64,000 nucleotides of DNA from Halomicrobium salinisoli (GTDB lineage Archaea > Halobacteriota > Halobacteria > Halobacteriales > Haloarculaceae), in contig NZ_CP084464.1 of assembly GCF_020405185.1 (NCBI RefSeq), forward strand, positions 1 to 64,000. The letters are read 5' to 3'. This document shows positions 1 to 7,621 of this stretch, in pieces (position 1 is the first letter of the stretch; each line of letters opens with the position of its first letter). The notes below the pieces were generated by a model that was not told the origin of the DNA, searched no databases, and worked only from the letters and a program-made list of their open reading frames with translations. The position numbers were made by a program, and so were the translations under genes.

Positions 1-100
1 GCTGCGGACGGCGGCCGACGCCGGTCGCCGTCCGCGCCGCGACCGTATCGCGATCCGCCGCGACCCACGGAAGGCAGACCGACGCCGCGACCACACAACC

Positions 101-1207
101 ATGACCGTCACCGAATCCGAACTGGAGTCGAAGCTCGCGACCGTCGAGGACCCGCTGAACGACGACGACGTCGTCTCGCTGGGCCTCGTGAACGACGTGC
201 AGATCGAAGAGGGCACCGCTGAGGTGTCGCTGGCGTTCAACGCGCCGTACGCGCCCGCGGAGATGGAGATCGGCAACGAGATCCGCGACGTCGTCGAGGA
301 GGCCGGCCTCGAGCCGGACCTGCGGGCCCGCGCGGGCGAGCAGCAGGGCTTCGACGAGGAGATCCTGCCGGGCGTCAAGAACGTCGTCGCCGTCGCCTCG
401 GGCAAGGGCGGCGTCGGGAAGACCACCGTCGCCGCCAACCTGGCGGCCGGCCTGCAGGACCGCGGCGCCCGCGTGGGCATCCTCGACGCCGACGTCCACG
501 GGCCGAACGTGCCGCGGCTCCTGCCGACGGAGAACGCGCCCGGCGTCACGCCGGAGGGCGACATCGTCCCGCCCGCCTCCGACGGCGTGCGCGTCATGAG
601 CACCGACCACATGATGCCCGAGGACGACGACCAGCCGGCCGTCCTCCGCGGGCCGATGGTCAACAACGTGATGATGAAGTTCGTCAACGAGGTCGAGTGG
701 GGCCGTCTGGACTACCTCGTGGTCGACCTCCCGCCGGGCACGGGCGACGCGTCGCTGAACCTGCTGCAGAGCCTGCCCGTCGCCGGCGTCGTCATCGTCA
801 CGACGCCCCAGGAGATGGCCGTCGCCGACGCCCGGAAGGGGCTGCGCCTGTTCGAGGACCACGACGCGCCCGTGTTCGGCGTCGTCGAGAACATGAGCAC
901 GTTCCACTGCCCGGACTGCGAGGAGACCCACAGCGTCTTCGGCGAGGGCGGCGGCGACGAGATCCGCGCGGACTACGACGTCCCGGTGCTCTCGAAGCTA
1001 CCGGTCCACCCCGACTTCGACAGCGCGGGCGGCGAGGGGCCGACCGTCCGCGACGAGGACAGCCCCGTCCGCGAGGACCTCCTGGAGATGGTCGACAGCG
1101 TCGCCGACCGCGTCGGCGAGGTCAACCGCTGGAAGGTTGCCGAGCACCTCGGCGCCCCCGCGGTCGACCCCGACGACGGCGTGCCGAGCGCGGCGGAGGG
1201 CGACTGA
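101..1207 (+). CDS. mrp: Mrp/NBP35-family P-loop ATPase (Fe-S carrier)
   Basis: A 368-residue protein of the Mrp/ApbC/NBP35 family, which binds and transfers Fe-S clusters in the cytoplasm. Residues about 8-75 resemble the MIP18/DUF59 domain. The deviant Walker A motif GKGGVGKTT lies at about 101-109, followed by DADVHGPNVP and the DLPPGTGD signature. A CPDC motif near residue 270 is the expected cluster-binding CxxC. The ATG start is 8 bases after a CACAACC stretch and gives the full N-terminal domain. It is monocistronic as far as can be seen. A second paralogue, with a different C-terminus, ends the nitrate reductase operon at 3725-4972. The family call is secure; the client proteins are not known. 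Confidence 0.93.
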   Translation: MTVTESELESKLATVEDPLNDDDVVSLGLVNDVQIEEGTAEVSLAFNAPYAPAEMEIGNEIRDVVEEAGLEPDLRARAGEQQGFDEEILPGVKNVVAVASGKGGVGKTTVAANLAAGLQDRGARVGILDADVHGPNVPRLLPTENAPGVTPEGDIVPPASDGVRVMSTDHMMPEDDDQPAVLRGPMVNNVMMKFVNEVEWGRLDYLVVDLPPGTGDASLNLLQSLPVAGVVIVTTPQEMAVADARKGLRLFEDHDAPVFGVVENMSTFHCPDCEETHSVFGEGGGDEIRADYDVPVLSKLPVHPDFDSAGGEGPTVRDEDSPVREDLLEMVDSVADRVGEVNRWKVAEHLGAPAVDPDDGVPSAAEGD

Positions 1208-1232
1208 GCCTGCGGCGGTCCTGGGCGACGCC

Positions 1233-1355
1233 TCAGTCGTCGTCGCTGCGGTACGCATCCCTGCCCCGCATCCGAATGCGAAGGACGTAGCAGATCTTCT
1301 CGTCCGGGTCTGCCCGGCAGTTGAGGCGGAACCATTCAGACGTTCTCCCTTGAAA
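1233..1355 (-). pseudogene. Possible C-terminal gene remnant
   Basis: The minus strand reads 40 codons without a start, from an upstream stop to TGA at 1233-1235. They encode a coding-like tail with EWFRLNC, KICYVLRIRMR and an acidic end DDD. The reading has haloarchaeal composition, and the acidic terminus is typical, but no start codon or N-terminal part lies upstream. It may be the surviving end of a gene cut by the rearrangement that brought in the AT-richer patch next to it. It could also be chance. Confidence 0.3.
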
Positions 1356-1453
1356 TCAGCCGGCCGTGAGTGGTCACTAGAGCCACCTTTTTCATCGTCG
1401 GGTGGCCTCGCTCTGCTCGGCCACCACTCCTCGAAAAACGTGGGCGAAAAAGG

Positions 1454-1509
1454 CTGAACGCTCGCTTCGCTCGCGTTCAGTGAACCGCGCCTCGCCGCGC
1501 TCGGCGCGG
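1454..1509. repeat. Two consecutive hairpins with 11-nt loops
   Basis: Two inverted repeats follow each other. CTGAACGC (1454-1461) pairs with GCGTTCAG (1473-1480) around the loop TCGCTTCGCTC. CCGCGCC (1485-1491) pairs with GGCGCGG (1503-1509) around TCGCCGCGCTC. Both loops are 11 bases and nearly the same. The first loop recurs exactly at 7064-7074 inside the in-frame repeat of narJ. No gene covers this stretch. The rest of 1356-1671 shows a short T-run at 1387-1391 and no convincing ORF. Confidence 0.55.
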
Positions 1510-1671
1510 ATGCTGGTGCTCACTATGCACAAACAGAGAGCAGTTGATTCGGTTACTTTCTTTCACAAAAATCAGCCCACAGTCGGTCAATACCGGAGAG
1601 ACACGTATCGATCAGTCCACAACTCCAAAGATTGCCAAAAATCCTATAATTTGACCCGCAATTGAGGGAAT

Positions 1672-1812
1672 ATGAGTCTTCTACAGGCGGATACTGGACC
1701 GCAGTTCATCGAAATTATTATATTTGTCATTGTACCTGTTGCTCTCCTCTATGTTGTCTATAAGTCGTACCACGGGTATAGAGCCTTTCAAGAAGGGAAA
1801 CGGCAGAACTGA
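1672..1812 (+). CDS. Small single-span membrane protein (46 aa)
   Basis: The ORF is ATG to TGA with 46 codons. Residues about 12-30 are a continuous hydrophobic run (EIIIFVIVPVALLYVVY), followed by a basic, polar tail ending GKRQN. This fits a single transmembrane helix with a cytosolic C-terminus. GAGGG lies five bases before the start (1664-1668), a plausible ribosome binding site. The surrounding 1530-2140 stretch is visibly AT-richer than the rest of the window, so the gene may be recent acquired DNA. Function is unknown. The hydrophobic pattern makes it a better than random ORF, but no family is recognised. Confidence 0.5.
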   Translation: MSLLQADTGPQFIEIIIFVIVPVALLYVVYKSYHGYRAFQEGKRQN

Positions 1813-2146
1813 TGCCTGGATGGGACGATTAGTGGGTCTAGTTGGTCAATAGGCGGATTCACGTACCAGCGCGGTCGCTTGGTGCTACAATGAAAATAAG
1901 TGGACGACACGCACGCGCTACCCGGGCGCCGCGTTTGCCAATTTACTGGCAGTCCACAGAGGACCGCGGTCACCCAGTACGCACGCGGCAGGTCGATTCT
2001 GATTTCCAGTCGCGGAGACACAGCTACCGGTGAGGCACGATTCGATTACCAGTACGTATCTAACATGGCCCAGTGATAACTCGTATCAATACTACTTTAT
2101 TACCCCTCCCGACGTCTGCTGAAGTAGGAAGTTTCCTTCCGTAATC
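1813..2146. other. Gene-free AT-richer stretch before doxX-like gene
   Basis: No ORF with haloarchaeal coding character was found here. The composition is lower in GC than the flanks. ACTTTATTACC at about 2093-2103 could serve as the TATA region for the gene at 2147, which would leave a short 5' leader. A CAATAC at 2087-2092 lacks the partner half-site of the 23-bp dyad seen after 35 kb. Confidence 0.4.
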
Positions 2147-2722
2147 ATGACTCCCTCGACAATCTCAACTGACGCACGCAACACCTTCGAGAGCACCGTC
2201 GGCGGCTACACGGTCGGCGGCCGCGCCCACAGCCTGTCGGCCTGGTTCGTCCTGGCCCTCCGGTTGATGATGGGCTACGCGTTCGCCTACTCCGGGTTCA
2301 CCAAGATCGTCGCCGCGGAGCCGTTCAGCGCCGGCGGCTACCTGTCCAACGTCGCCGCGACCAACGGCAACCCGCTGGCCGGCGTCTTCGCCTGGATGGG
2401 CTCGACCCCGTGGTTCGTCGAGTTCGCCAACGTCGCCGTCCCGTGGGGCGAGCTGTTCATCGGCCTCGGCCTGCTCGTCGGCGCCGTCGTCCGCCTCGCG
2501 GCGTTCTTCGGCGCGCTGATGATGCTCACGTTCTACTTCGGGAACTGGGACATCGCCCACGGCGTCATCAACGGCGACTTCGCCTACATGCTCGTGTTCC
2601 TCGCCGTCGCCGCGTTCGGCGCCGGCCGAATCCTCGGGCTCGACGCCTCCCTCGAGACCTACGAGGTCGGCGGCGAGGCGCTCATCGAGCGCTACCCCGT
2701 CCTCGAGTACGTCCTCGGGTGA
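2147..2722 (+). CDS. DoxX-family membrane protein
   Basis: A 191-residue integral membrane protein with about four hydrophobic helices. It fits the DoxX/DoxD-like family, named after a subunit of archaeal thiosulfate:quinone oxidoreductase and found in many redox settings. Visible support is the first helix with ALRLMMGYAFAYSGFTKI, the glycine-rich second helix (GELFIGLGLLVGAVVRL) and a third helix ending in FYFGNW, a pattern typical of the family. The start is preceded by an AT-rich region with a possible TATA element. No partner subunit is adjacent, so a link to thiosulfate oxidation cannot be claimed. Confidence 0.75.
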   Translation: MTPSTISTDARNTFESTVGGYTVGGRAHSLSAWFVLALRLMMGYAFAYSGFTKIVAAEPFSAGGYLSNVAATNGNPLAGVFAWMGSTPWFVEFANVAVPWGELFIGLGLLVGAVVRLAAFFGALMMLTFYFGNWDIAHGVINGDFAYMLVFLAVAAFGAGRILGLDASLETYEVGGEALIERYPVLEYVLG

Positions 2723-2791
2723 CGAGGTCCGAACGGCCCGTCGGCGATATCCGTCGATAGAACTACAGTTCCGGTCCGAGACGTTCTGTTC

Positions 2792-3670
2792 ATGCTCAGC
2801 GGCGTCTCCGCCTGGATCGACCGGCACCGGATCGCGGCCTTCCTCGCCATCACGTACGGGTTCACCTGGACGATCCAGGGGATCCTGGTCGCCACGGGAC
2901 TGGAGGCGTCGTGGACGCTCTCGATTCTGGTCGGGCTCGGGGCCTTCGGACCGCCGCTGGGGGCCGCCGTCGTCGTCCGGGCGAGCGGGGGCGACCTCCG
3001 GGCGTGGATCGGCCAGTTCTTCCGCTGGCGCATCGGCGCGAAGTGGTGGGCGGTCGCGCTCGGACTGCCGCTGCTCATTCTAGTCGCGGGGAGCGCCCTG
3101 TTCGTACTCGGCGGCGGACCGATCGACCTGAGTGCGCTGCCCTTTCCGGGGATCTACCTCTTCGTGCTGGCCTGGGGGACGATCTGGGGCGGCGGCCAGG
3201 AGGAGCTCGGCTGGCGGGGGTTCATGCTCCCGCTGCTTCAGGAGCGGTACAGCGCGCTCGTCGCCAGCCTGCTGATCGGCGTCGCGTGGGCGGCGTGGCA
3301 CCTGCCGCTCTTCCTCAACGCCAACACGACCCACGGCGCGTGGTCGATCACCCAGCAGGGCATCTGGATGGTGACGATCCTGACCGGGTCGGTCCTCTGG
3401 ACGTGGATGTACAACGTGACTGGCGGGAGCGTCCTGGCCGTGGCGGTGTTCCACGCCGGGATCAACGCGATGGGCGTCTACCACCCCGCCGACCTGGCCG
3501 CCCTCGCCCCCGGCGGCGTGCCGGATCCGTGGCTCAACCTGCTGGCGGAGGTGACCGGCGCCGTTCCCCTCGTGGCGGCCGCCGTCCTCGTCGTCCTGCT
3601 CTACGGCGGCGACCGGCTGGCGAACCGCGAGGTTCCCGGACCGGAGGTCGTCGGGCTCGATTCGGACTGA
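2792..3670 (+). CDS. CPBP-family intramembrane glutamic protease
   Basis: A 292-residue, seven- or eight-helix membrane protein of the CPBP (CAAX protease and bacteriocin-processing, ABI) family. The two signature motifs are present: EELGWRGFMLPLL in a central helix, with the catalytic Glu-Glu and Arg, and the downstream AWAAWHLPLF helix with the conserved His. A further conserved His follows in VFHAGINAMG. The start (ATG 2792) directly precedes the first helix. It faces the convergent Mrp gene at 3725. Substrates are unknown; bacterial relatives act in membrane stress, bacteriocin immunity or prenyl-protein processing. Confidence 0.85.
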   Translation: MLSGVSAWIDRHRIAAFLAITYGFTWTIQGILVATGLEASWTLSILVGLGAFGPPLGAAVVVRASGGDLRAWIGQFFRWRIGAKWWAVALGLPLLILVAGSALFVLGGGPIDLSALPFPGIYLFVLAWGTIWGGGQEELGWRGFMLPLLQERYSALVASLLIGVAWAAWHLPLFLNANTTHGAWSITQQGIWMVTILTGSVLWTWMYNVTGGSVLAVAVFHAGINAMGVYHPADLAALAPGGVPDPWLNLLAEVTGAVPLVAAAVLVVLLYGGDRLANREVPGPEVVGLDSD

Positions 3671-3724
3671 TCCCCGGAGCTGATCGCCACGAGCGACCCG
3701 GACCGACGACGGCCGACCGCCCCG

Positions 3725-4972
3725 TCACGGCCGCTCGGCCACGAGCGCCCACTCGTTCGGGCCCCGCCGATCGACCGCGAACTCGGCGAGGACCTCCGAC
3801 GGTTGGCCGGCCTCGTCGAGGAGATCGACCAGAAACTCGCCGGCGGGCGTGGGGTCCCGATCACTGACGACGTGCAGTCGCTCCCCCGAGTCGAGCGCCG
3901 TGAACGCCTCCCGGACGCGGTCGAGGCGCTGCCGTGGCCCCCGGCCGCGCAGGTCGACGGCGTCGTCGGGGACCTCGACGCGGTCGACGTCGTCGAGGCG
4001 GTCCCGGACGTCCGTCGCGAGGCCCGCGATCGGTTCGGGCGCCGCACTCGGCGTCGGGTCGTCCTGCATCTCCTCGTCGAACGGGAGGCGGGCCAGCACC
4101 GGGACGTCGAGGCCCTCGCCGGGGTCTTCGCCGGGGAAGAGGTCGTGCTCGCGGCCACAGTCGCAGGTGAACCGCTCCATGTTGACGACGGTCCCCAGGA
4201 CGGGCACGCCGTTCTCCTCGAAGAGCTCGACGCTGCGCCGGGTGTCCTCGAGGCTGGTGTGGAACGGCGTCGTGACGAGGACGACGCCGTCGACGGGCAC
4301 CTCCTGCAGCGTCGTCAGCGCGACGTCGCCGGTCCCGGGCGGGAGGTCGATCACCATCGTGTCCGGGTCGTCCCACGCGGTCGTCTCGAACAGCTCGGTC
4401 AGGGCGTCGTGGGCCATCGCGCCGCGCCAGGCCAGCGGCCCGCCCTCGGTCAGCAGGTCGGCGCTCATCACCTCCATCGGACCGACGGAGACGGGGATCG
4501 GCCGGTCGTCCTCGTCGGCGCGGATCACGCCCTCGACGCCCAGCAGGGACGGGACGTTCGGCCCGTAGATGTCCGCGTCGAACAGCGCGACCTCCGCGTC
4601 CGTCGCGAGCGCGCAGGCCAGGTGCGTCGCGACGGTCGTCTTGCCGACGCCGCCCTTCGTGCTCGCGACGGCGACGACCCTGTCGACGTCCTCGATCGAG
4701 GCGGGGTCCTCGGTCGTCGGCGCCGCGGGCTCGACGTGGGCCCGCTCGACCCCCTCGACGTCGCGTGCCGCGCGCGCGATGGCGCCGGTCACGCTCCCGA
4801 TCGCGTCCTCGCCGAATCCGTCGAGGGCGGCCTCGACGGTCACGGCGCCGTCCTCGACCGCGATGTCCTCGACGAGGCCGGCCTCGAAGACGTTCACGCC
4901 GGCCTGCGGGTCCTCGACGCGCCGCAGGGCGGCCTCGACTCGTTCCTGGAGTTCGGTGTCTGGTAGGCTCAT
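3725..4972 (-). CDS. Mrp-type P-loop ATPase, last gene of nar operon
   Basis: A 415-residue Mrp/NBP35-like ATPase. It has an N-terminal DUF59-like segment (about 1-80), the Walker A STKGGVGKTT near residue 105, DADIYGPNVP, and the DLPPGTGD motif. A CDCG motif lies where the family usually has the cluster CxxC. The last 100 residues form an extra domain that is not in the paralogue at 101-1207: it has a short arginine/acidic region, then a DUF2249/TusA-like looking fold ending WALVAERP, which is only a guess. It lies 3 bases after the HEAT gene in the nar operon, which suggests Fe-S or molybdoenzyme maturation for NarGH. Confidence 0.85.
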   Translation of the reverse strand: MSLPDTELQERVEAALRRVEDPQAGVNVFEAGLVEDIAVEDGAVTVEAALDGFGEDAIGSVTGAIARAARDVEGVERAHVEPAAPTTEDPASIEDVDRVVAVASTKGGVGKTTVATHLACALATDAEVALFDADIYGPNVPSLLGVEGVIRADEDDRPIPVSVGPMEVMSADLLTEGGPLAWRGAMAHDALTELFETTAWDDPDTMVIDLPPGTGDVALTTLQEVPVDGVVLVTTPFHTSLEDTRRSVELFEENGVPVLGTVVNMERFTCDCGREHDLFPGEDPGEGLDVPVLARLPFDEEMQDDPTPSAAPEPIAGLATDVRDRLDDVDRVEVPDDAVDLRGRGPRQRLDRVREAFTALDSGERLHVVSDRDPTPAGEFLVDLLDEAGQPSEVLAEFAVDRRGPNEWALVAERP

Positions 4973-4975
4973 GGA

Positions 4976-5947
4976 TCAGAGGTCTGGCTGTCGGTTGAGC
5001 AGGTCTTCGCCGGGGAGCAGCGTGTCCCCCTCCGCAAGCGCGCCCCGGAAGTTCCGCCGGAAGCGGGCGGGGTCCTCCTGGAGCGCGTTGGCGGCCGTGG
5101 CGCGCACCACGTCGCTGTCGTCCGTCGCGGCGGTCCGCTGCAGCGCCTCGCGGCACCGGTCGGCGTCGACGCCCGCGAGCATGTGCGCGGCCCACTCGCG
5201 GACGCGCTCGCTGTCGTCGTCCAGCGCCGCCAGCAGATCGTCGCCGGCGTCCTCGCCGCGGAGCTTGAACAGCGAGATGAGCGCGTTGCGCCTGACGGCG
5301 TGGTGGTCGTCGTCGAGCGCCGCGGTCAGTCGGTCCTCGTGGGCCGCCCGGTCCAGCCGGTCGATGGTGACGACCGCCTCCGCCCGCACCCACGGGTCGC
5401 CGTCGTTGGTGACGGCCAGCGCGCCGCGTTCGGCGATCTCCCCGCCGATCTTGCCGAGCGCCTCCACGGCGAACTGCCGGACGTCGTCGTCCTCGTCGGT
5501 CTGGGCGACGCCGGCCAGCGTCTCCGCGACGCGGTCGCCCGGATCGCGGGCGTCGGCCAGCGCCAGCGCTGCGCGCCTGCGTTCGATCTTCGAGCCCGAG
5601 CGCAGCTGGTCGAGGAGCGCGTCGACCGGCTCGTCGGCGACCGGATCCGTGTCGCTGGCCGTCAGCTCCTCCGGCGTCGCCTCGCCGATGGTGACGTCCT
5701 CGCGGCTCACCTCGATGTCCTCGAGGCCCTCGGGCTCCACGCCGAACCCGGGGCTCCGCTCCGGGGCCAGTTGCGGGTCCGGCGGCCCCTCGGCCTCCTC
5801 GTGCTCGTCGTCGCGGCCGTGGCCGCAGGCGTGGCCGTGGTCGTGCTGGTGTTCGTGCTCCGCGTCGTGCCCGTCGCCGCAGGCGCAGTCGCCGCCACAG
5901 CCGCAGGCGTGGTCGTCGTCGTGGCCGTCTCCGGAGCCGTCACTCAC
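4976..5947 (-). CDS. HEAT-repeat protein with His/Cys-rich N-terminus
   Basis: A 323-residue protein. Residues 1-50 are exceptionally rich in His, Asp and Cys, with HACGCGGDCACGDGHD-type runs that look like a metal-binding or metal-storage tail. From about residue 110 come five or more HEAT-like helical repeats (for example VRAEAVVTIDRL, VRRNALISLFKL, VREWAAHMLAGV), a scaffold for protein contacts. It overlaps the upstream membrane protein gene by four bases and is followed after 3 bases by an Mrp ATPase. Inference: an accessory factor for metal or Fe-S delivery to the nitrate reductase, or for assembly of the complex. No signal peptide is seen. Confidence 0.8.
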   Translation of the reverse strand: MSDGSGDGHDDDHACGCGGDCACGDGHDAEHEHQHDHGHACGHGRDDEHEEAEGPPDPQLAPERSPGFGVEPEGLEDIEVSREDVTIGEATPEELTASDTDPVADEPVDALLDQLRSGSKIERRRAALALADARDPGDRVAETLAGVAQTDEDDDVRQFAVEALGKIGGEIAERGALAVTNDGDPWVRAEAVVTIDRLDRAAHEDRLTAALDDDHHAVRRNALISLFKLRGEDAGDDLLAALDDDSERVREWAAHMLAGVDADRCREALQRTAATDDSDVVRATAANALQEDPARFRRNFRGALAEGDTLLPGEDLLNRQPDL

Positions 5948-6855
5948 GTCGCCTCACCTCCGCTCACCGCGTGGAGCTCGAAGTGCTCTGCAGCGGCGAT
6001 CAGCAGGTGAAGCCCGAGCACGACGGCGAGCGCCCGCGGGACCGTCGCCGGGACGCCGGCACCGAGCAACAGCAGCCCGGCGGCGACACCCGTGACGCGT
6101 CGTCGGCGGGCGCCCTCGGCGACGACGGCGACCCCGCCGCCGACGCCCAGCGCCGCGAGGGCGATTCCGGGGTCGACGGCGGCGCCGACGGCGAGCAAGG
6201 CGGCGCCCGCGACGAACGGCGCGGCCAGCGCCCCGGCGGCGACGGCCGCGGCCGCCCCGACGCCGGCCCCGAGCGCGAGCGGGGACGGCCGGACCGCCAG
6301 CGGAGCGACTGCGAGCGCCCCCAGCGCCGCGACGGTCCCCAGCCACCGGACGTCCGGACCGAACGGCCCGGCGGTCGCGCCCAGCGACAGCGCCACGGCC
6401 GCGACGGCGAGCGCGGCGACCGGCGCTCGACGGCGCGGTCGGTCCAGGAGCGCGGGCACCGCGACCAGCGCGGCCGCAACGGGGAGGACGCCGGCGGCCG
6501 CGGCGGCGGCCCCGCCGGGGCCGAACCCCGCGAATAGGGCGAACACGCCCGCAGCGACCAGGCCGACGAGCGCCCGGTCGTCGTCGTCGGCGACGCCGAC
6601 GGCGACAGCGACGGCGGCGGGTACGACCACCGCGGCCGGGCCGGCGAGGTCGTGGACTGGCTGGATTCCCGCAGGGGCCTCGCCGAGCGGTGCGTTGCGG
6701 GCGACGCGGACGGCGGCCAGCAGGCAGACGGCGGCCGCGGCGGCGAGCCCACCGACCGCCCGGACGTCGTCGGCGCCGGCCGCCCGGGCGCGGGCCGCGA
6801 CTGCCCCGGTTCCGGACGGCTGGTGCCCGGACGCCGATTTCCGCGCCACGGTCAT
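5944..6855 (-). CDS. Polytopic membrane protein of nar operon
   Basis: A 303-residue, extremely Ala/Val/Gly-rich protein with many hydrophobic helices starting at about residue 33 (VGGLAAAAAVCLLAAVRV). Its start overlaps the narJ stop by four bases (ATGA), so it is translationally coupled. No catalytic motif is seen. The position after narJ matches the last, unnamed ORF reported in the Haloferax mediterranei nar cluster, as I recall that layout. Its role is unknown; a membrane component of nitrate respiration is a reasonable guess from the operon only. Confidence 0.7.
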   Translation of the reverse strand: MTVARKSASGHQPSGTGAVAARARAAGADDVRAVGGLAAAAAVCLLAAVRVARNAPLGEAPAGIQPVHDLAGPAAVVVPAAVAVAVGVADDDDRALVGLVAAGVFALFAGFGPGGAAAAAAGVLPVAAALVAVPALLDRPRRRAPVAALAVAAVALSLGATAGPFGPDVRWLGTVAALGALAVAPLAVRPSPLALGAGVGAAAAVAAGALAAPFVAGAALLAVGAAVDPGIALAALGVGGGVAVVAEGARRRRVTGVAAGLLLLGAGVPATVPRALAVVLGLHLLIAAAEHFELHAVSGGEAT

Positions 6856-7619
6856 CCCCCCTCCAGCCGGTCGACCAGTTCGGCCCTGTCCGCGGCGGTG
6901 AACGCGTCCAGCAGGGCCGCGAACTCGCCGTACGCACCCGTGCCGGGCTCCTCGTCCACCGTCTCGGCGACGCCCTCCGCGACGTGGCGGAGGTGGCGAT
7001 CGAGGAAGTCCAGGCGCGCGGCGTCGGCGCCCCCGTCGGAACTCCGTTCCGACGAGGATCGGTTCGCTTCGCTCACCTCACCGCCGTCCGCGACGGCCGC
7101 GCGACGGGCGAGGTAGCCGGCGAACTCCAGTTCGAGCCGCAGGTGGTCGTGGTGCTCGCGCTCGTCGGTGTCGACGGTCAGGTCGTAGTAGTCGTACGCC
7201 CGCGCCAGGTCGAGGTTGACGTCGTTCCAGGAGACGTCCGGCCGGTAGCCGGACTCGTACAGCGCCACCGGCGGCCCGGTGGCGTTCAGGCTCCCGTCCG
7301 TGCGGTCCTCGTACTCGGCGTGGCCGACGACGAACAGGTCGTTGTACCGGGCACAGAGCGTCTCGTAGTCGTCGTCCGTCGCCGGCAGCGGGGCGTCGAC
7401 GTCCAGTGGCGTCCGGTCGAGCAGCGCCTCGAACTGGGCGGCAACGTCGCCAGCCCGGAGCGCCTCGTGGAACCGCTCGTCGGGGTGGGCGAAGGCGCTC
7501 GCCAGGAGCGCGTACGCCGCCCCGCGGGCGCCGGCGTCGGGATCGATGGCGTCGACTGGTTCCTCGATGCGGCCGTCGGCTCCGTCTCGGTCGGGTCGAG
7601 TCTCGGGATCTGTCGTCAT
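6852..7619 (-). CDS. narJ: NarJ/TorD-like molybdoenzyme chaperone
   Basis: A 255-residue soluble, helical protein of the TorD/DmsD/NarJ group, which binds the immature catalytic subunit and keeps it from export before the molybdenum cofactor is inserted. Support is the pattern ARGAAYALLASAFAHPDE near the start, LCARYNDLFV in the centre and REHHDHLRLELEFAGYLA later, and the place after narGH and the gamma subunit. The ATG at 7619 (MTTDPETRPDRDG) lies 3 bases after the upstream stop; a longer reading frame upstream overlaps that gene and is rejected. A 64-bp palindromic repeat is inserted in frame, adding about 21 residues (GGEVSEANRSSSERSS) between two helices. Confidence 0.85.
   Translation of the reverse strand: MTTDPETRPDRDGADGRIEEPVDAIDPDAGARGAAYALLASAFAHPDERFHEALRAGDVAAQFEALLDRTPLDVDAPLPATDDDYETLCARYNDLFVVGHAEYEDRTDGSLNATGPPVALYESGYRPDVSWNDVNLDLARAYDYYDLTVDTDEREHHDHLRLELEFAGYLARRAAVADGGEVSEANRSSSERSSDGGADAARLDFLDRHLRHVAEGVAETVDEEPGTGAYGEFAALLDAFTAADRAELVDRLEGG
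7029..7092 (-). repeat. In-frame 64-bp palindromic repeat, copy 1
   Basis: A 64-bp unit inside narJ matches the unit at 15517-15580 at 54 of 64 positions. It holds two hairpins. Arms GTCGGAAC (7035-7042) and GTTCCGAC (7046-7053) have a 3-base loop. GGT (7061-7063) and ACC (7075-7077) enclose TCGCTTCGCTC, whose ends also pair in part. Relative to copy 2, six of the ten differences form three compensatory base-pair changes. The unit keeps the reading frame open and encodes a polar Ser/Glu/Arg linker. Confidence 0.8.
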
Positions 7620-7621
7620 TC

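Noticed and set aside
1788..2021. A 77-codon minus-strand frame (MSPRLEIRIDLPRAYW...) as a gene.
   Set aside because: No motif, mixed composition and no start signal; I cannot support it.
2087..2092. CAATAC before the DoxX-like gene as a regulon member.
   Set aside because: No GTATTG-like half at the required distance.
3861..5393. A 510-codon frame on the minus strand over the Mrp and HEAT genes.
   Set aside because: It is Arg-rich without any motif and overlaps two well-supported genes.
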